This document shows positions 35,954 to 43,714 of a stretch of DNA of 64,000 nucleotides, piece by piece (the first letter of the stretch is position 1; each line of letters begins with the position of its first letter). The translations under genes were made by a program, and so were the position numbers. The stretch covers positions 1,178,001 to 1,242,000 of the forward strand of contig JADIYP010000001.1 of NCBI GenBank assembly GCA_016705235.1, given 5' to 3'. Source of the DNA: Candidatus Leptovillus affinis (GTDB lineage Bacteria; Chloroflexota; Anaerolineae; Promineifilales; Promineifilaceae). The notes under the pieces were generated by a model. It saw only the letters and a program-made list of their open reading frames with translations, was not told the DNA's origin and did no database searches.

Positions 35954-36409
35954 TCATGCTTTGATGATGGGTTCGTCGGCCAGGTCGGCGTCGTCTACCC
36001 AGGGTGGTTTGTGGCTGCCGGGATGTGGGTGGCGGTGATGATGGTGACGGCCGTGCGGGCCATGTTCACCCCAGGGGCCGTGCCCATGTCGCCAGCGCCG
36101 CCGTCCGCCCAGCAAAAAGAAGAAGCCGCCAAACATAAACAGCGGGAACAGGCAGAAGAACAGCCCAACACCCGGGAAAAAGCCCCGATGGCCGCGATAA
36201 TAACCATCATAACCATAGGCGCCGGGGTGGGTTGGGGGCAAATGGGTCGCTGCGCCATCTTCCGCGCCGACTGCGGCTTGCTGCCCGGCCAGATACCCTT
36301 GCATCCACGCCGATTCCGAGCGCGACCGGCCGGCCATGCCCACAAACCCCATTGCGCCAAAGACCAGCAGCGCCAATAGGCCCAGCCCTACAAATTTTCT
36401 AATCCACAT
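35954..36409 (-). CDS. Small His/Gly-rich membrane protein
   Basis: 151 residues from ATG 36409 (MWIRKFVGLGLLALL), with AAGGAG 10 bases upstream. An N-terminal TM or signal (residues 5-26) is followed by a hydrophilic loop with a GYDGYYRGHRG stretch, a second very hydrophobic TM (GLFFCLFPLFMFGGFFFLLG), and a C-terminus with many His residues (HGHGPWGEHGPHGRHHHHRH). I do not recognise a family. Clustered His next to a membrane anchor suggests binding of metal ions, and the adjacent two-component pair may respond to metal or envelope stress. This is inference from context only. Confidence 0.7.
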   Translation of the reverse strand: MWIRKFVGLGLLALLVFGAMGFVGMAGRSRSESAWMQGYLAGQQAAVGAEDGAATHLPPTHPGAYGYDGYYRGHRGFFPGVGLFFCLFPLFMFGGFFFLLGGRRRWRHGHGPWGEHGPHGRHHHHRHPHPGSHKPPWVDDADLADEPIIKA

Positions 36410-36674
36410 CGTGTTTACTCCTTGTTTTAAGCAAGTGTTCCGCATATTGCGGACACATTTTTGGGTTGATAGGGGGAAGTATGGAACGCGTGTGTGTAGA
36501 AATGATGAATTTGTCGGGCAGAGGTGGTGAAAATTGTTAGAGAGGAAACGGCCGTAACCGGTCACCATTTGGTATTTGCCCGATTACGGCCGTTGGTAAT
36601 AGGCTAGATCGCCTATTTCATTTGGGTGGGAAGCGGCTAGAATAAATCTTGTAGATCAATCGTATTGGTAGCGC

Positions 36675-36717
36675 AGCAAGCAGAGAATTTACCGATTCTC
36701 TGCTTGCTGTTTTTTTT
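36675..36717 (+). terminator. Intrinsic terminator, plus orientation
   Basis: agcaagcagagaat (36675-36688) pairs with attctctgcttgct (36695-36708), followed by g and eight T. The U-tract makes it a plus-strand terminator, although the nearest genes on both sides are on the minus strand. A short unannotated plus transcript from 36570-36670 is possible. Confidence 0.8.
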
Positions 36718-36721
36718 ATGC

Positions 36722-37795
36722 TTATTTGCGGCGGCGACCCATGAACCAGAGCAAAAACAAGCCAACTGCCGCCACAATGGCCAGTCCCGCCAGTTGTTTT
36801 TCCCGATTGGGCGCGGTTTTTTGCGCTGTTTGCTCGGCTATCCAGTTAAAGGTTTCTTGCATGCCGATTTGTAACGGCCGTGTCTCCCACCCCAACTGCG
36901 CCCGAGCTTTATCGGACCGGGCAATGTACGTCGCGCCCAATAAGTTAATCGCCTCCCGGCTAAATGCCGGCGGCAGCGGCACAACATTGCCCACTGCCCC
37001 GACCAAGGGGCTGAAAGGTTTAACAAACTGGCTGGGAATTCGCAGCAGCGGCGCGGGTTTGTTTGTGAGGTGCGCCCAAAAATCGACCATCTCGCCCAGC
37101 GGAATGGCCGGACCGGCCAGCACGTAACTTTCGCCGATTTTGCCCTTTTCAGCGGCAAGAATGTGGCCTTCGGCGATGTCGTCAACGTGGGCAAACGTGA
37201 GCATCAGGTCGGGGCCGGGCAGCGCCGGCAGCCCCTGGTAAAACATCTTCATCATCGTCCCGATGAGGCTGGTATCGCCGGGGCCATACACCACGCCGGG
37301 CATGACAATGATGATGGGCGCGCCTTTTTCAATGAGGGGCAGGGCCACCTTGTAATGCGCCAGCCATTTTGTCCGGTCATATTCTGATAGAAAGGGGCCG
37401 CCCTGGTAAAACGTTTCGTCTACCAACTGGCCGTGGGTATCGCCAAACACGGCTACGGTGCTGGTGTAAATAATTTTGGGGATGCCCAGTTCGTGTGCCA
37501 GGCGCAGCACTTTGCGCGTGCCGCCGACGTTAATCGCTTCGGCTTGCAAAGCAGCCTTGGGGTCATAGTCGTACCAGGCGGCCATATGAAACACAACGTC
37601 GCTGCCGGCCATGCCTTCGCGCATCGACTCCGTGTCTGTGATGTCGCCGTGGACGACGGTGCAGCCCTGATCAGCCAAAACCTGGGCGCTGTTGGCCGAA
37701 CGCGCCACGGCATAAACCTGATATCCCCGCGCCAACAATTTTTGAATGACGCGCTGCCCAATAAATCCGGTGCCACCGGTAACAAATGCCTTCAT
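36722..37795 (-). CDS. NAD-dependent epimerase/dehydratase (extended SDR) with C-terminal TM anchor
   Basis: 357 residues. Residues 1-330 form an extended short-chain dehydrogenase related to dihydroflavonol reductases and 3-beta-hydroxysteroid dehydrogenases: MKAFVTGGTGFIGQRVIQKLL (NAD(P) loop GGTGFIG), HGDITD, VFHMAAWYD, the YTSTVAVFGD strand with Ser/Thr, and the catalytic pair in YDRTK. The C-terminal 25 residues, LAGLAIVAAVGLFLLWFMGRRRK, are one TM helix ending in basic residues, so the enzyme is probably tail-anchored with its active domain in the cytoplasm. The substrate is unknown; membrane lipids, hopanoid or quinone precursors are possible. A repeat hairpin lies upstream. Confidence 0.87.
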   Translation of the reverse strand: MKAFVTGGTGFIGQRVIQKLLARGYQVYAVARSANSAQVLADQGCTVVHGDITDTESMREGMAGSDVVFHMAAWYDYDPKAALQAEAINVGGTRKVLRLAHELGIPKIIYTSTVAVFGDTHGQLVDETFYQGGPFLSEYDRTKWLAHYKVALPLIEKGAPIIIVMPGVVYGPGDTSLIGTMMKMFYQGLPALPGPDLMLTFAHVDDIAEGHILAAEKGKIGESYVLAGPAIPLGEMVDFWAHLTNKPAPLLRIPSQFVKPFSPLVGAVGNVVPLPPAFSREAINLLGATYIARSDKARAQLGWETRPLQIGMQETFNWIAEQTAQKTAPNREKQLAGLAIVAAVGLFLLWFMGRRRK

Positions 37796-37818
37796 AGAAT
37801 TGTCCTTCTTATCTACAC

Positions 37819-37878
37819 AGACCCTAAGGGTTTGCTCTTGAGAAGTTAGATCTTTTGGAACTCAAACCCTTAGGGTCT
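37819..37878. repeat. Hairpin repeat, AGACCCTAAGGGTTTG family
   Basis: Perfect 16-bp arms (37819-37834, 37863-37878). The flank cccaaagagacctgaactgc matches the flank of the copies at 5357 and 48676 (in the opposite orientation to the former). It is located just upstream of the SDR gene. Confidence 0.9.
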
Positions 37879-38013
37879 TCCCAAAGAGACCTGAACTGCC
37901 ACAATCTTTACTGTTTTACCAACCTGTTAACCTGCGCATTATACTGAGAAGCAGGACAAGCGGGCAAATGACCGTAATCCGCTGCAGGAATTCTCATCTA
38001 ACTAGAAATTTGT

Positions 38014-38127
38014 TGGGGGGGGGGGGGGGGCGCGGGCCCGGCGCCCCCCCCCCCCGGCGGGTTCCCGTTCGGCCCCACGCCCCGGGGGGGGGGGGAGGGG
38101 GGGGGGGGGGGGGGGGTGGGGGGGGGG
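38014..38127. other. G-homopolymer stretch, probable assembly artefact
   Basis: Runs of 12-26 G interrupted by single bases, and one run of C, unlike anything else in the window. This is characteristic of two-colour Illumina dark-cycle calls that were assembled. The sequence before it (ggaattctcatctaactaga aattt) resembles the left end of the MITE-like element at 27118, so a strong hairpin may sit here. Open frames crossing it should be ignored. Confidence 0.8.
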
Positions 38128-38298
38128 CCGGAGGCCTGGGATGTCTGAGGGGCGTTTTTAGGCATGTGAAACGGCCGTGTCGCCCGTTGTTATGGTTCTG
38201 TTAACGTCCTCGCCAATAGAGTAAAATGGAGACAGGTAGCTTTTTTATGCCCTTGTCATTCCGCGCCCTTGCGCCTGGTTTTCAGGAGAACCATCTTC

Positions 38299-39855
38299 AT
38301 GCTGAAATTCTTGCTCCCGCCAGATTACGACCTTGCCCACCTGGCCGCGTGGTTGACCTGTCAGATTGAACCGACGGCTATTCCGGTTCATACCAACCAT
38401 GTGATTCTCTACGATACGTTTGATTGGCGGCTGTTCCGGCAGTCGTTGGCGTTGATTGGTTCAGATTCGCGCTACACGTTGTATGATCTGGCGGCGGATC
38501 GGGCCGTGGCCACGGCCGTTATGCCTGAAGCGCCGGTTTTTGTGTGGGATTTGCCGCACGGTCTGCTGCGCGCCCGCCTGGACCCCATCATCCGCGCGCG
38601 CGCCTTGCTGGCTCAGGCGGATGTGCTGCTGCGTACGGCCGTTTATGTGGCGCTAAACCAGGACGGCAACCCCCAGGCGGGTTTGGAAGTAGAGGAGATA
38701 CGGCCGTCCGCCCGCGCGGCTTTCGCGCCGGTCTCGGCGGTGCTGGCCATCCAGCCGCTGCCAGAGCAGGGTGCGGCGGCGCAGGCGATGGCTGAACGCC
38801 TGGTGTTGGCGGGGGTAACGGCCGTGGCCACCACCTATCACGCCGCCCTCGCCGCCGCCGGACAAACGCCAGGCAGCTATGCCACCCGCCCCGACATCGC
38901 CCTGACGCCCGACATGCGCGCCGATGAAGCCACCAAAACCATCCTGCGCTATCTGTTTCAGGTTATGCGCGCCAACGAAGCCTACATCCAACAAGACATC
39001 GACACCGAATTTTTGCATGATTTTCGTGTGGCCGTGCGCCGCACGCGCTCGGCGCTGGGGCAGATCAAAGCGGTCTTCCCGCCGGAAAGCACCGACCGCT
39101 TCAAAGAGGCGTTCAAGGTTATCGGTAAGTTGTCGAATCAATTGCGGGATTTGGATGTTTATTTGCTGGCTGAGGAAGAGTATAAGGTCCAACTGGCGCC
39201 TTTTTTGCGCGACCAAATCGACCCTTTGTTTGTTTATCTGCGCCAAAAACGCGTCCAGGCGCTGCAAGATGTGAGCGACGGCCTGCAATCGGCCGCCTAC
39301 CGGCAGGTGATGGCGGATTGGGAAGCGTTTTTGGCTGAACCAGAGGCAGACGAGGCGGAAACGGCCGTTTCCCCTCCCGGCGCGCCCAAAGCCGCCACCC
39401 CCATCATCAAACTGGCCCGCCGCCGCATCTATAAACGCTACTTGCAGGTGATGGACGCCGGGCAAATCATTCTGGCGCAAAACCAGCACGGCCTGATGCA
39501 CAGCCTGCGCATCGAATGTAAAAAACTGCGCTACCTGATGGAATTTTTCGCCGACTTGTTCCCGCCGGACGAGTTAGGGCTGCTTATCCGGCGGCTTAAG
39601 CTGCTGCAAACCCACCTGGGCGACCTGAATGACCTGAATGTGCAGCAGGCCTATTTGCTGCACATCGCCGACGAACTGCCGCTGACGCGCAAACACGATC
39701 GTCGGGCGTTGGTGGCTATCGGTTGGCTGGTGGCCAATCTGGAGCAAAAAAAGACGCAGGCCAAAGCGGAATCGGCGGCCGCGTTTAGCCAATTCGCCGC
39801 CGCAGAAAATGCCCAACTGTTCGCCAAATTGTTCAATCCACCCCAAAATTCCTGA
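38299..39855 (+). CDS. CHAD domain protein
   Basis: 518 residues from ATG 38299 (MLKFLLPPDY), with CAGGAG about 10 bases upstream. The C-terminal two thirds is a CHAD domain: paired helices with conserved His/Arg (TEFLHDFRVAVRRTRSALGQIKAVF near residue 235, QLRDLDVYLL, and the second half GLMHSLRIECKKLRYLMEFFADLFP, HLGDLNDLNVQQAYL). CHAD binds inorganic polyphosphate through these basic patches. The N-terminal part looks like a degenerate CYTH-like region without the EXEXK motif, so triphosphatase activity is not supported. It may anchor to polyphosphate granules. Confidence 0.88.
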   Translation: MLKFLLPPDYDLAHLAAWLTCQIEPTAIPVHTNHVILYDTFDWRLFRQSLALIGSDSRYTLYDLAADRAVATAVMPEAPVFVWDLPHGLLRARLDPIIRARALLAQADVLLRTAVYVALNQDGNPQAGLEVEEIRPSARAAFAPVSAVLAIQPLPEQGAAAQAMAERLVLAGVTAVATTYHAALAAAGQTPGSYATRPDIALTPDMRADEATKTILRYLFQVMRANEAYIQQDIDTEFLHDFRVAVRRTRSALGQIKAVFPPESTDRFKEAFKVIGKLSNQLRDLDVYLLAEEEYKVQLAPFLRDQIDPLFVYLRQKRVQALQDVSDGLQSAAYRQVMADWEAFLAEPEADEAETAVSPPGAPKAATPIIKLARRRIYKRYLQVMDAGQIILAQNQHGLMHSLRIECKKLRYLMEFFADLFPPDELGLLIRRLKLLQTHLGDLNDLNVQQAYLLHIADELPLTRKHDRRALVAIGWLVANLEQKKTQAKAESAAAFSQFAAAENAQLFAKLFNPPQNS

Positions 39856-40022
39856 CGGCAGGTGTCATATTTTTAATGTACACTGAAAAAAATGGATGGG
39901 GCCGGGAAACGGCCGTTTCGCCCACAGAGGAGATTTCACCGACTGTAGCCGACCACCATGAATGAAAATCCGCAGGTTTTTCTCTGCGCTTTTGCGTCAA
40001 ATTATTTCCGAAGGAGCCGGGT

Positions 40023-40643
40023 ATGGACAAAATTGACTTCAAACGCGATCTAAAACATCTTTATCAGCCGCCTGCGGGCCAGTTTACCCTCATCGAAGTG
40101 CCCGCCATGCAGTTTCTGATGCTCGACGGGCATGGCGATCCCAACAGCGCGCCCGCCTACCAGGAAGCCGTAGAAGCGCTCTATGCTGTCGCCTATAAGC
40201 TCAAATTTGCCAGCAAACAGCAGGTGGGCCGCGATTACACCGTCATGCCGCTGGAGGGGTTGTGGTGGGCTGAAGACATGGCCAGTTTCACCGCCCGGCG
40301 CGATAAAAGCCAGTGGGATTGGACGATGATGATCATGCAGCCGGAGTGGGTGACAGGAAAAATGTTTGCCCAGGCAACGGCCGTTGTCGCCCAACAAAAA
40401 GCGCTGCCCGCCCTTGCCAAACTGCGCCTGGAACCGTATCACGAAGGTCAGTCGGTGCAAATTATGCACATCGGCTCCTACGAAGATGAAGCGCCTACCC
40501 TGCACAAGCTCCACCACGAGTTTATGCCCGCCAACCAGCTTGCTTTTAACGGCCGTCATCACGAAATTTATCTTAGCGACCCACGGCGCGTGGCCCCGGA
40601 AAAACTCAAAACGGTGCTGCGTCAACCTGTGCATCCGGTATAA
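40023..40643 (+). CDS. GyrI-like small-molecule-binding protein
   Basis: 206 residues, soluble, with the GyrI-like/SHS2 pattern: an N-terminal FTLIEVPAMQFLMLDGHGDPNSAPAYQEAVEALYAVAYKLKF, a central Trp-rich strand (PLEGLWWAED), and a later IMHIGSYEDEAPTLHKLHHEF, which is the second half of the duplicated fold, followed by HHEIYLSDPRRVAPEKLKTVLRQPV. Such proteins bind hydrophobic or cationic small molecules, and some have cyclopropanoid hydrolase activity. There is no DNA-binding domain. An AGGAG lies 9 bases before the ATG. The next gene encodes a smaller protein of the same broad fold. Confidence 0.85.
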   Translation: MDKIDFKRDLKHLYQPPAGQFTLIEVPAMQFLMLDGHGDPNSAPAYQEAVEALYAVAYKLKFASKQQVGRDYTVMPLEGLWWAEDMASFTARRDKSQWDWTMMIMQPEWVTGKMFAQATAVVAQQKALPALAKLRLEPYHEGQSVQIMHIGSYEDEAPTLHKLHHEFMPANQLAFNGRHHEIYLSDPRRVAPEKLKTVLRQPVHPV

Positions 40644-40738
40644 TTTCAATGGATTCCAGGTGGCATTACGCCTCACGATTCTGCCAACACCACGGAATCC
40701 GCAAGATTATTTAATTCCTAACCTGTGTGGAGGTAAAA

Positions 40739-41200
40739 ATGGAACCCAAATTTGTTCAGAAACCAGCTTTTACTGTTGTCGGTATGGTGCATCGCGGCCC
40801 GATGGGCAACCCCGACATCCCCAAATTATGGGGTGTTTTTGATCGCCATGTGGCTGATATTCCCAACATCATCAATCCGCAAGTGTTTTACGGCGCGCAA
40901 GACCATTTCGACGAAGCCGCCGGAGAGTTTGACTACCTGGCGGCCTGTGAAACGCCGCCCGGCAGCCGCGCCCCGGAAGGAATGCAGGTGTGGGACGTGG
41001 CGGCCGCCAATTACGCCGTCTTTCCCACCACCTTAGCCACCATCCACGACTCTTACCATTACATTTATGGAACCTGGCTGCCCCAATCCGGCTATCAACG
41101 CGCTTCTGGCGTCGAGTTTGAACTGTACGACGAATCGTTTAACCCGGACGATCCAAACTCAACCTTTTATCTTTATGTGCCGGTTGTGGCCCAATCTTAG
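40739..41200 (+). CDS. GyrI/AraC effector-binding-like protein
   Basis: 153 residues from ATG 40739 (MEPKFVQKPAF), with GGAGG 6-7 bases upstream. It has the effector-binding fold seen in Rob, BmrR and GyrI: KPAFTVVGMVHRGPMGNPDIPKLWGVF, YGAQDHFDEAAGEFDYLAACE, VAAANYAVFPTTLATIHDSYHYIYGTWLPQSGYQRA, and VEFELYDESFNPDDPNSTFYLYVPV. A stand-alone ligand-binding domain without a DNA-binding partner. It follows another GyrI-like gene after 95 bases, and the two may be a functional pair for sequestering xenobiotics. Confidence 0.87.
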   Translation: MEPKFVQKPAFTVVGMVHRGPMGNPDIPKLWGVFDRHVADIPNIINPQVFYGAQDHFDEAAGEFDYLAACETPPGSRAPEGMQVWDVAAANYAVFPTTLATIHDSYHYIYGTWLPQSGYQRASGVEFELYDESFNPDDPNSTFYLYVPVVAQS

Positions 41201-41220
41201 ACCATTGGGGGGGTGATTTG

Positions 41221-42387
41221 ATGAGCGTATCACGCATTTTGATCCTTGGCGGTTATGGCAGCACAGGACGGCCGTTAACCCAACTTCTGTTCCAAACAAC
41301 CGACGCTCAACTCATCATCGCCGGGCGCAATCTAACCAGCGCCCAATCCCTGGCCGACACGCTCAACAGCGGCTCTGGCGCGGCCCGCGCGGCCGCCCGC
41401 CACGTAGATGCCGCCGACCCGGCATCCCTGCGCGCCGCCCTGAGCGATGTGGATGTGCTGGTGGTGGCCTCATCGACGGCCGTTTACACGGAAAACGTGG
41501 TCCAGGCTGCCCTGGCGGCCGGCGTGGATTACCTGGATGTCATTTTCGCGCAGGAAAAAATGGCCATACTCCAACGCTACGCCCCCCAGATCGAAGCCGC
41601 CGGTCGCTGCTTTATCACCGACGGCGGCTTTCATCCCGGCCTGCCGGCGGCGTTGGTGCGTTATGCCGCGCCCCAATTTGATCAACTCATCAGCGCCAAC
41701 GTTGGCAGCGTCATTAAAATGGATTGGCGCGCGCTGCATCCCAGTCCCGGCACGATGACCGAATTTGTGGCCGAGTTTATGGATTTTCAGATGCTGGCGT
41801 ATGAGAACGGCCGTTGGCAGCAAAAAAGCTGGCTCAGCATGATGAAACCAGACACCATGGACTTTGGCCGGGAGGTCGGCCCAGGCTTTGGCCGCCAATA
41901 CAGCCTGCCCATGTACCTGCCAGAAATGCGCCCCTTGCCCGATCTATACCCCGGATTACAAGCCACCGGTTTCTTCGTTGGCGGGTTTAACTGGTTTACC
42001 GACTGGTTTGTTTCGCCGCTGATTATGGCCGGGTTAAAGCTGGCCCCCCGGCGCGGTTTGCCGCCGATGGCTCGCCTGATGAAGTGGAGTCTGAACACGT
42101 TCAGCCGGCCGCCCTACGGCACGCTGCTGAAACTGGAAGCGCGTGGATTCAAACAGGGGCAGCCGGCAGGAGTGGATATTTTTGTTTTTCACGAGGATGG
42201 GTATGTGATAACGGCCGTGCCCGCCGCTGCCTGCCTGCTGCAACTGCTAGATGGCTCCGCCCGCCGCCCCGGGCTGCATCTCCAGGCCCACATTGTTGAA
42301 CCCAACCGTTTCCTAAATGACCTGCAAACTTTAGGACTCACCGTACACACAAAACCGCTGCCTGAAACACACCCGATTCAGAGTTGA
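41221..42387 (+). CDS. Saccharopine dehydrogenase-like NAD(P)-binding protein
   Basis: 388 residues. The N-terminal Rossmann domain starts with ILILGGYGSTGRPLTQLL, continues AGRNLTSAQSLADTLN and VDAADPASLRAALSDVDVLVVASS (Sacchrp_dh_NADP type), then a catalytic-like domain beginning GVDYLDV and CFITDGGFHPGLPAALVRYAAPQ. Members act on diverse substrates or as membrane-associated oxidoreductases, and the substrate here is unknown. A TTG three bases earlier is possible as a start, but ATG 41221 is preferred. It is the last gene of a short plus-strand set and faces the AI-2E family gene across a hairpin. Confidence 0.85.
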   Translation: MSVSRILILGGYGSTGRPLTQLLFQTTDAQLIIAGRNLTSAQSLADTLNSGSGAARAAARHVDAADPASLRAALSDVDVLVVASSTAVYTENVVQAALAAGVDYLDVIFAQEKMAILQRYAPQIEAAGRCFITDGGFHPGLPAALVRYAAPQFDQLISANVGSVIKMDWRALHPSPGTMTEFVAEFMDFQMLAYENGRWQQKSWLSMMKPDTMDFGREVGPGFGRQYSLPMYLPEMRPLPDLYPGLQATGFFVGGFNWFTDWFVSPLIMAGLKLAPRRGLPPMARLMKWSLNTFSRPPYGTLLKLEARGFKQGQPAGVDIFVFHEDGYVITAVPAAACLLQLLDGSARRPGLHLQAHIVEPNRFLNDLQTLGLTVHTKPLPETHPIQS

Positions 42388-42400
42388 GTTCACTAAAAAA

Positions 42401-42447
42401 AGCAGAGAAACAGAGGAGCAGAGAACTTCCCTTTCTGTTTCTCTGCT
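42401..42447. terminator. Hairpin between convergent genes
   Basis: agcagagaaacag (42401-42413) pairs with ctgtttctctgct (42435-42447). An A-run precedes it. It serves the convergent stops at 42387 (plus) and 42498 (minus). Confidence 0.7.
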
Positions 42448-42497
42448 CCTCTCTGTGTTAGCGTCAGATAACCAAACAGGCCAGGAATCAGGAAAAA

Positions 42498-43649
42498 CTA
42501 TGGCTCTGCAAACAGCGGTGGTTCCGGTATGCCCGGATACGGGTCTTCGCCGCGCACCTTTTTCAGGACAAATGTCAGCATCTCGCCCAAAATAGCCAGC
42601 ACGGCCGCCGTAATCAGAACGCCCACCAATCCCAGCGCCGCCGAAAACACAACCAGCCCCACCAACAAAATCCAGACCGGTATGTTGACAGATTTGGAGT
42701 AGACACGCACGTCGACAAAATAATAGGCCACGCCAGAAATCGCCATAAAAACGGCCATTTGCAAAAACCCAAAAAGCAGCGGATTCATATGGATGGTCGC
42801 TGAACCGGCGAACATCGTATAGAAAAAGATCATCAAAGCCGATATCAGGCCGCCTAAACTGGGGATAAAGTTTGGCAGGGCAATGACAAAGCCACTCACA
42901 AAGGCATTGGGAACGCCGGTCAGGGCAAATATGACGGTGGTCAACAGCCAGTAAAACGCGACCACGACAAGTGATCCCACCAGATAATTTTGGAACAGGT
43001 CAACGCTGCGGCTGATCAGAATGGCATATTCGCGGCGCGCCGTTTCCGGAATAAACCGGCCGGTCGCGCTGACTGTGCGCGGCATTTCCAGCAGCACAAA
43101 CAGCATCAAGATGACGACAAAAAACACGTCGCTTAAAAAACTGGCCAACAGGCCCAGGACAGAAGTCAACCGGTTGATGATGTCGCCGGAGGAAGAGAGC
43201 AATTTGATGGCGCCGCCAATGGTGGCCATTTTTTGCAGCGGCTGCAAAATTGGGCTGAGGTCGAAGGGGCCAATGGAAACGGCCGTTGGCGCTGGAATGA
43301 GCGCATTTAAAGCCAACTCAATGCCGTTGAACATGGACACGGCCGTTCCCGCCAGCGTCGAGAGCAGCCCAAACACCGCCCAAAACACCACCACCACAAA
43401 AATCAAATAGACGATCAACACCGACACCCGGTAAGACAACTTCAACCGGGTCTGCAAGAGTTTGATGGGGTAGCGCAAAATAAACGCGCCCAGAAACAAA
43501 TAAATCAAGGGATACAGCACCGGACGAAGCAAATAAAACGTCACGGGAACTAAAATAATCAGCACCAAAACAGCCAACTGTTTTTGCCAGTCGGCCCAAG
43601 GAACTACCGTCCCTTGGGCTTGTGGAATGGGTGTTTGATCTTCTGCCAT
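42498..43649 (-). CDS. AI-2E family transporter (TqsA/PerM-like)
   Basis: 383 residues from ATG 43649 (MAEDQTPIPQAQ), with GGAGG 10 bases upstream. About eight TM helices in the AI-2E exporter pattern: LAVLVLIILVPVTFYLLRPVLYPLIYLFLGAFILRYP, VLIVYLIFVVVVFWAVFGLL, a long amphipathic region, FLSDVFFVVILMLFVLLEMPR, GSLVVVAFYWLLTTVIFALTGVPNAFVSGFVIALPNFIPSLGGLI and VYSKSVNIPVWILLVGLVVFSAALGLVGVLI. Members export AI-2, indole derivatives or Na+. A specific substrate cannot be given. It appears monocistronic. Confidence 0.9.
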   Translation of the reverse strand: MAEDQTPIPQAQGTVVPWADWQKQLAVLVLIILVPVTFYLLRPVLYPLIYLFLGAFILRYPIKLLQTRLKLSYRVSVLIVYLIFVVVVFWAVFGLLSTLAGTAVSMFNGIELALNALIPAPTAVSIGPFDLSPILQPLQKMATIGGAIKLLSSSGDIINRLTSVLGLLASFLSDVFFVVILMLFVLLEMPRTVSATGRFIPETARREYAILISRSVDLFQNYLVGSLVVVAFYWLLTTVIFALTGVPNAFVSGFVIALPNFIPSLGGLISALMIFFYTMFAGSATIHMNPLLFGFLQMAVFMAISGVAYYFVDVRVYSKSVNIPVWILLVGLVVFSAALGLVGVLITAAVLAILGEMLTFVLKKVRGEDPYPGIPEPPLFAEP

Positions 43650-43714
43650 CTTCTCATGCCTCCTGTTCAGGTCCAAACTGCCCTGGCAAACATTGTATCA
43701 GAACGAGGAAAACT

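Noticed and set aside
37819..37878. AGACCC hairpin considered as a tRNA or riboswitch
   Set aside because: It is a simple stem repeated at five loci with no cloverleaf or conserved aptamer core.
37968..38204. Open frame rich in Gly/Arg/Pro across the G-run region
   Set aside because: It is produced by G and C homopolymers in a probable assembly artefact and has no ribosome-binding site.
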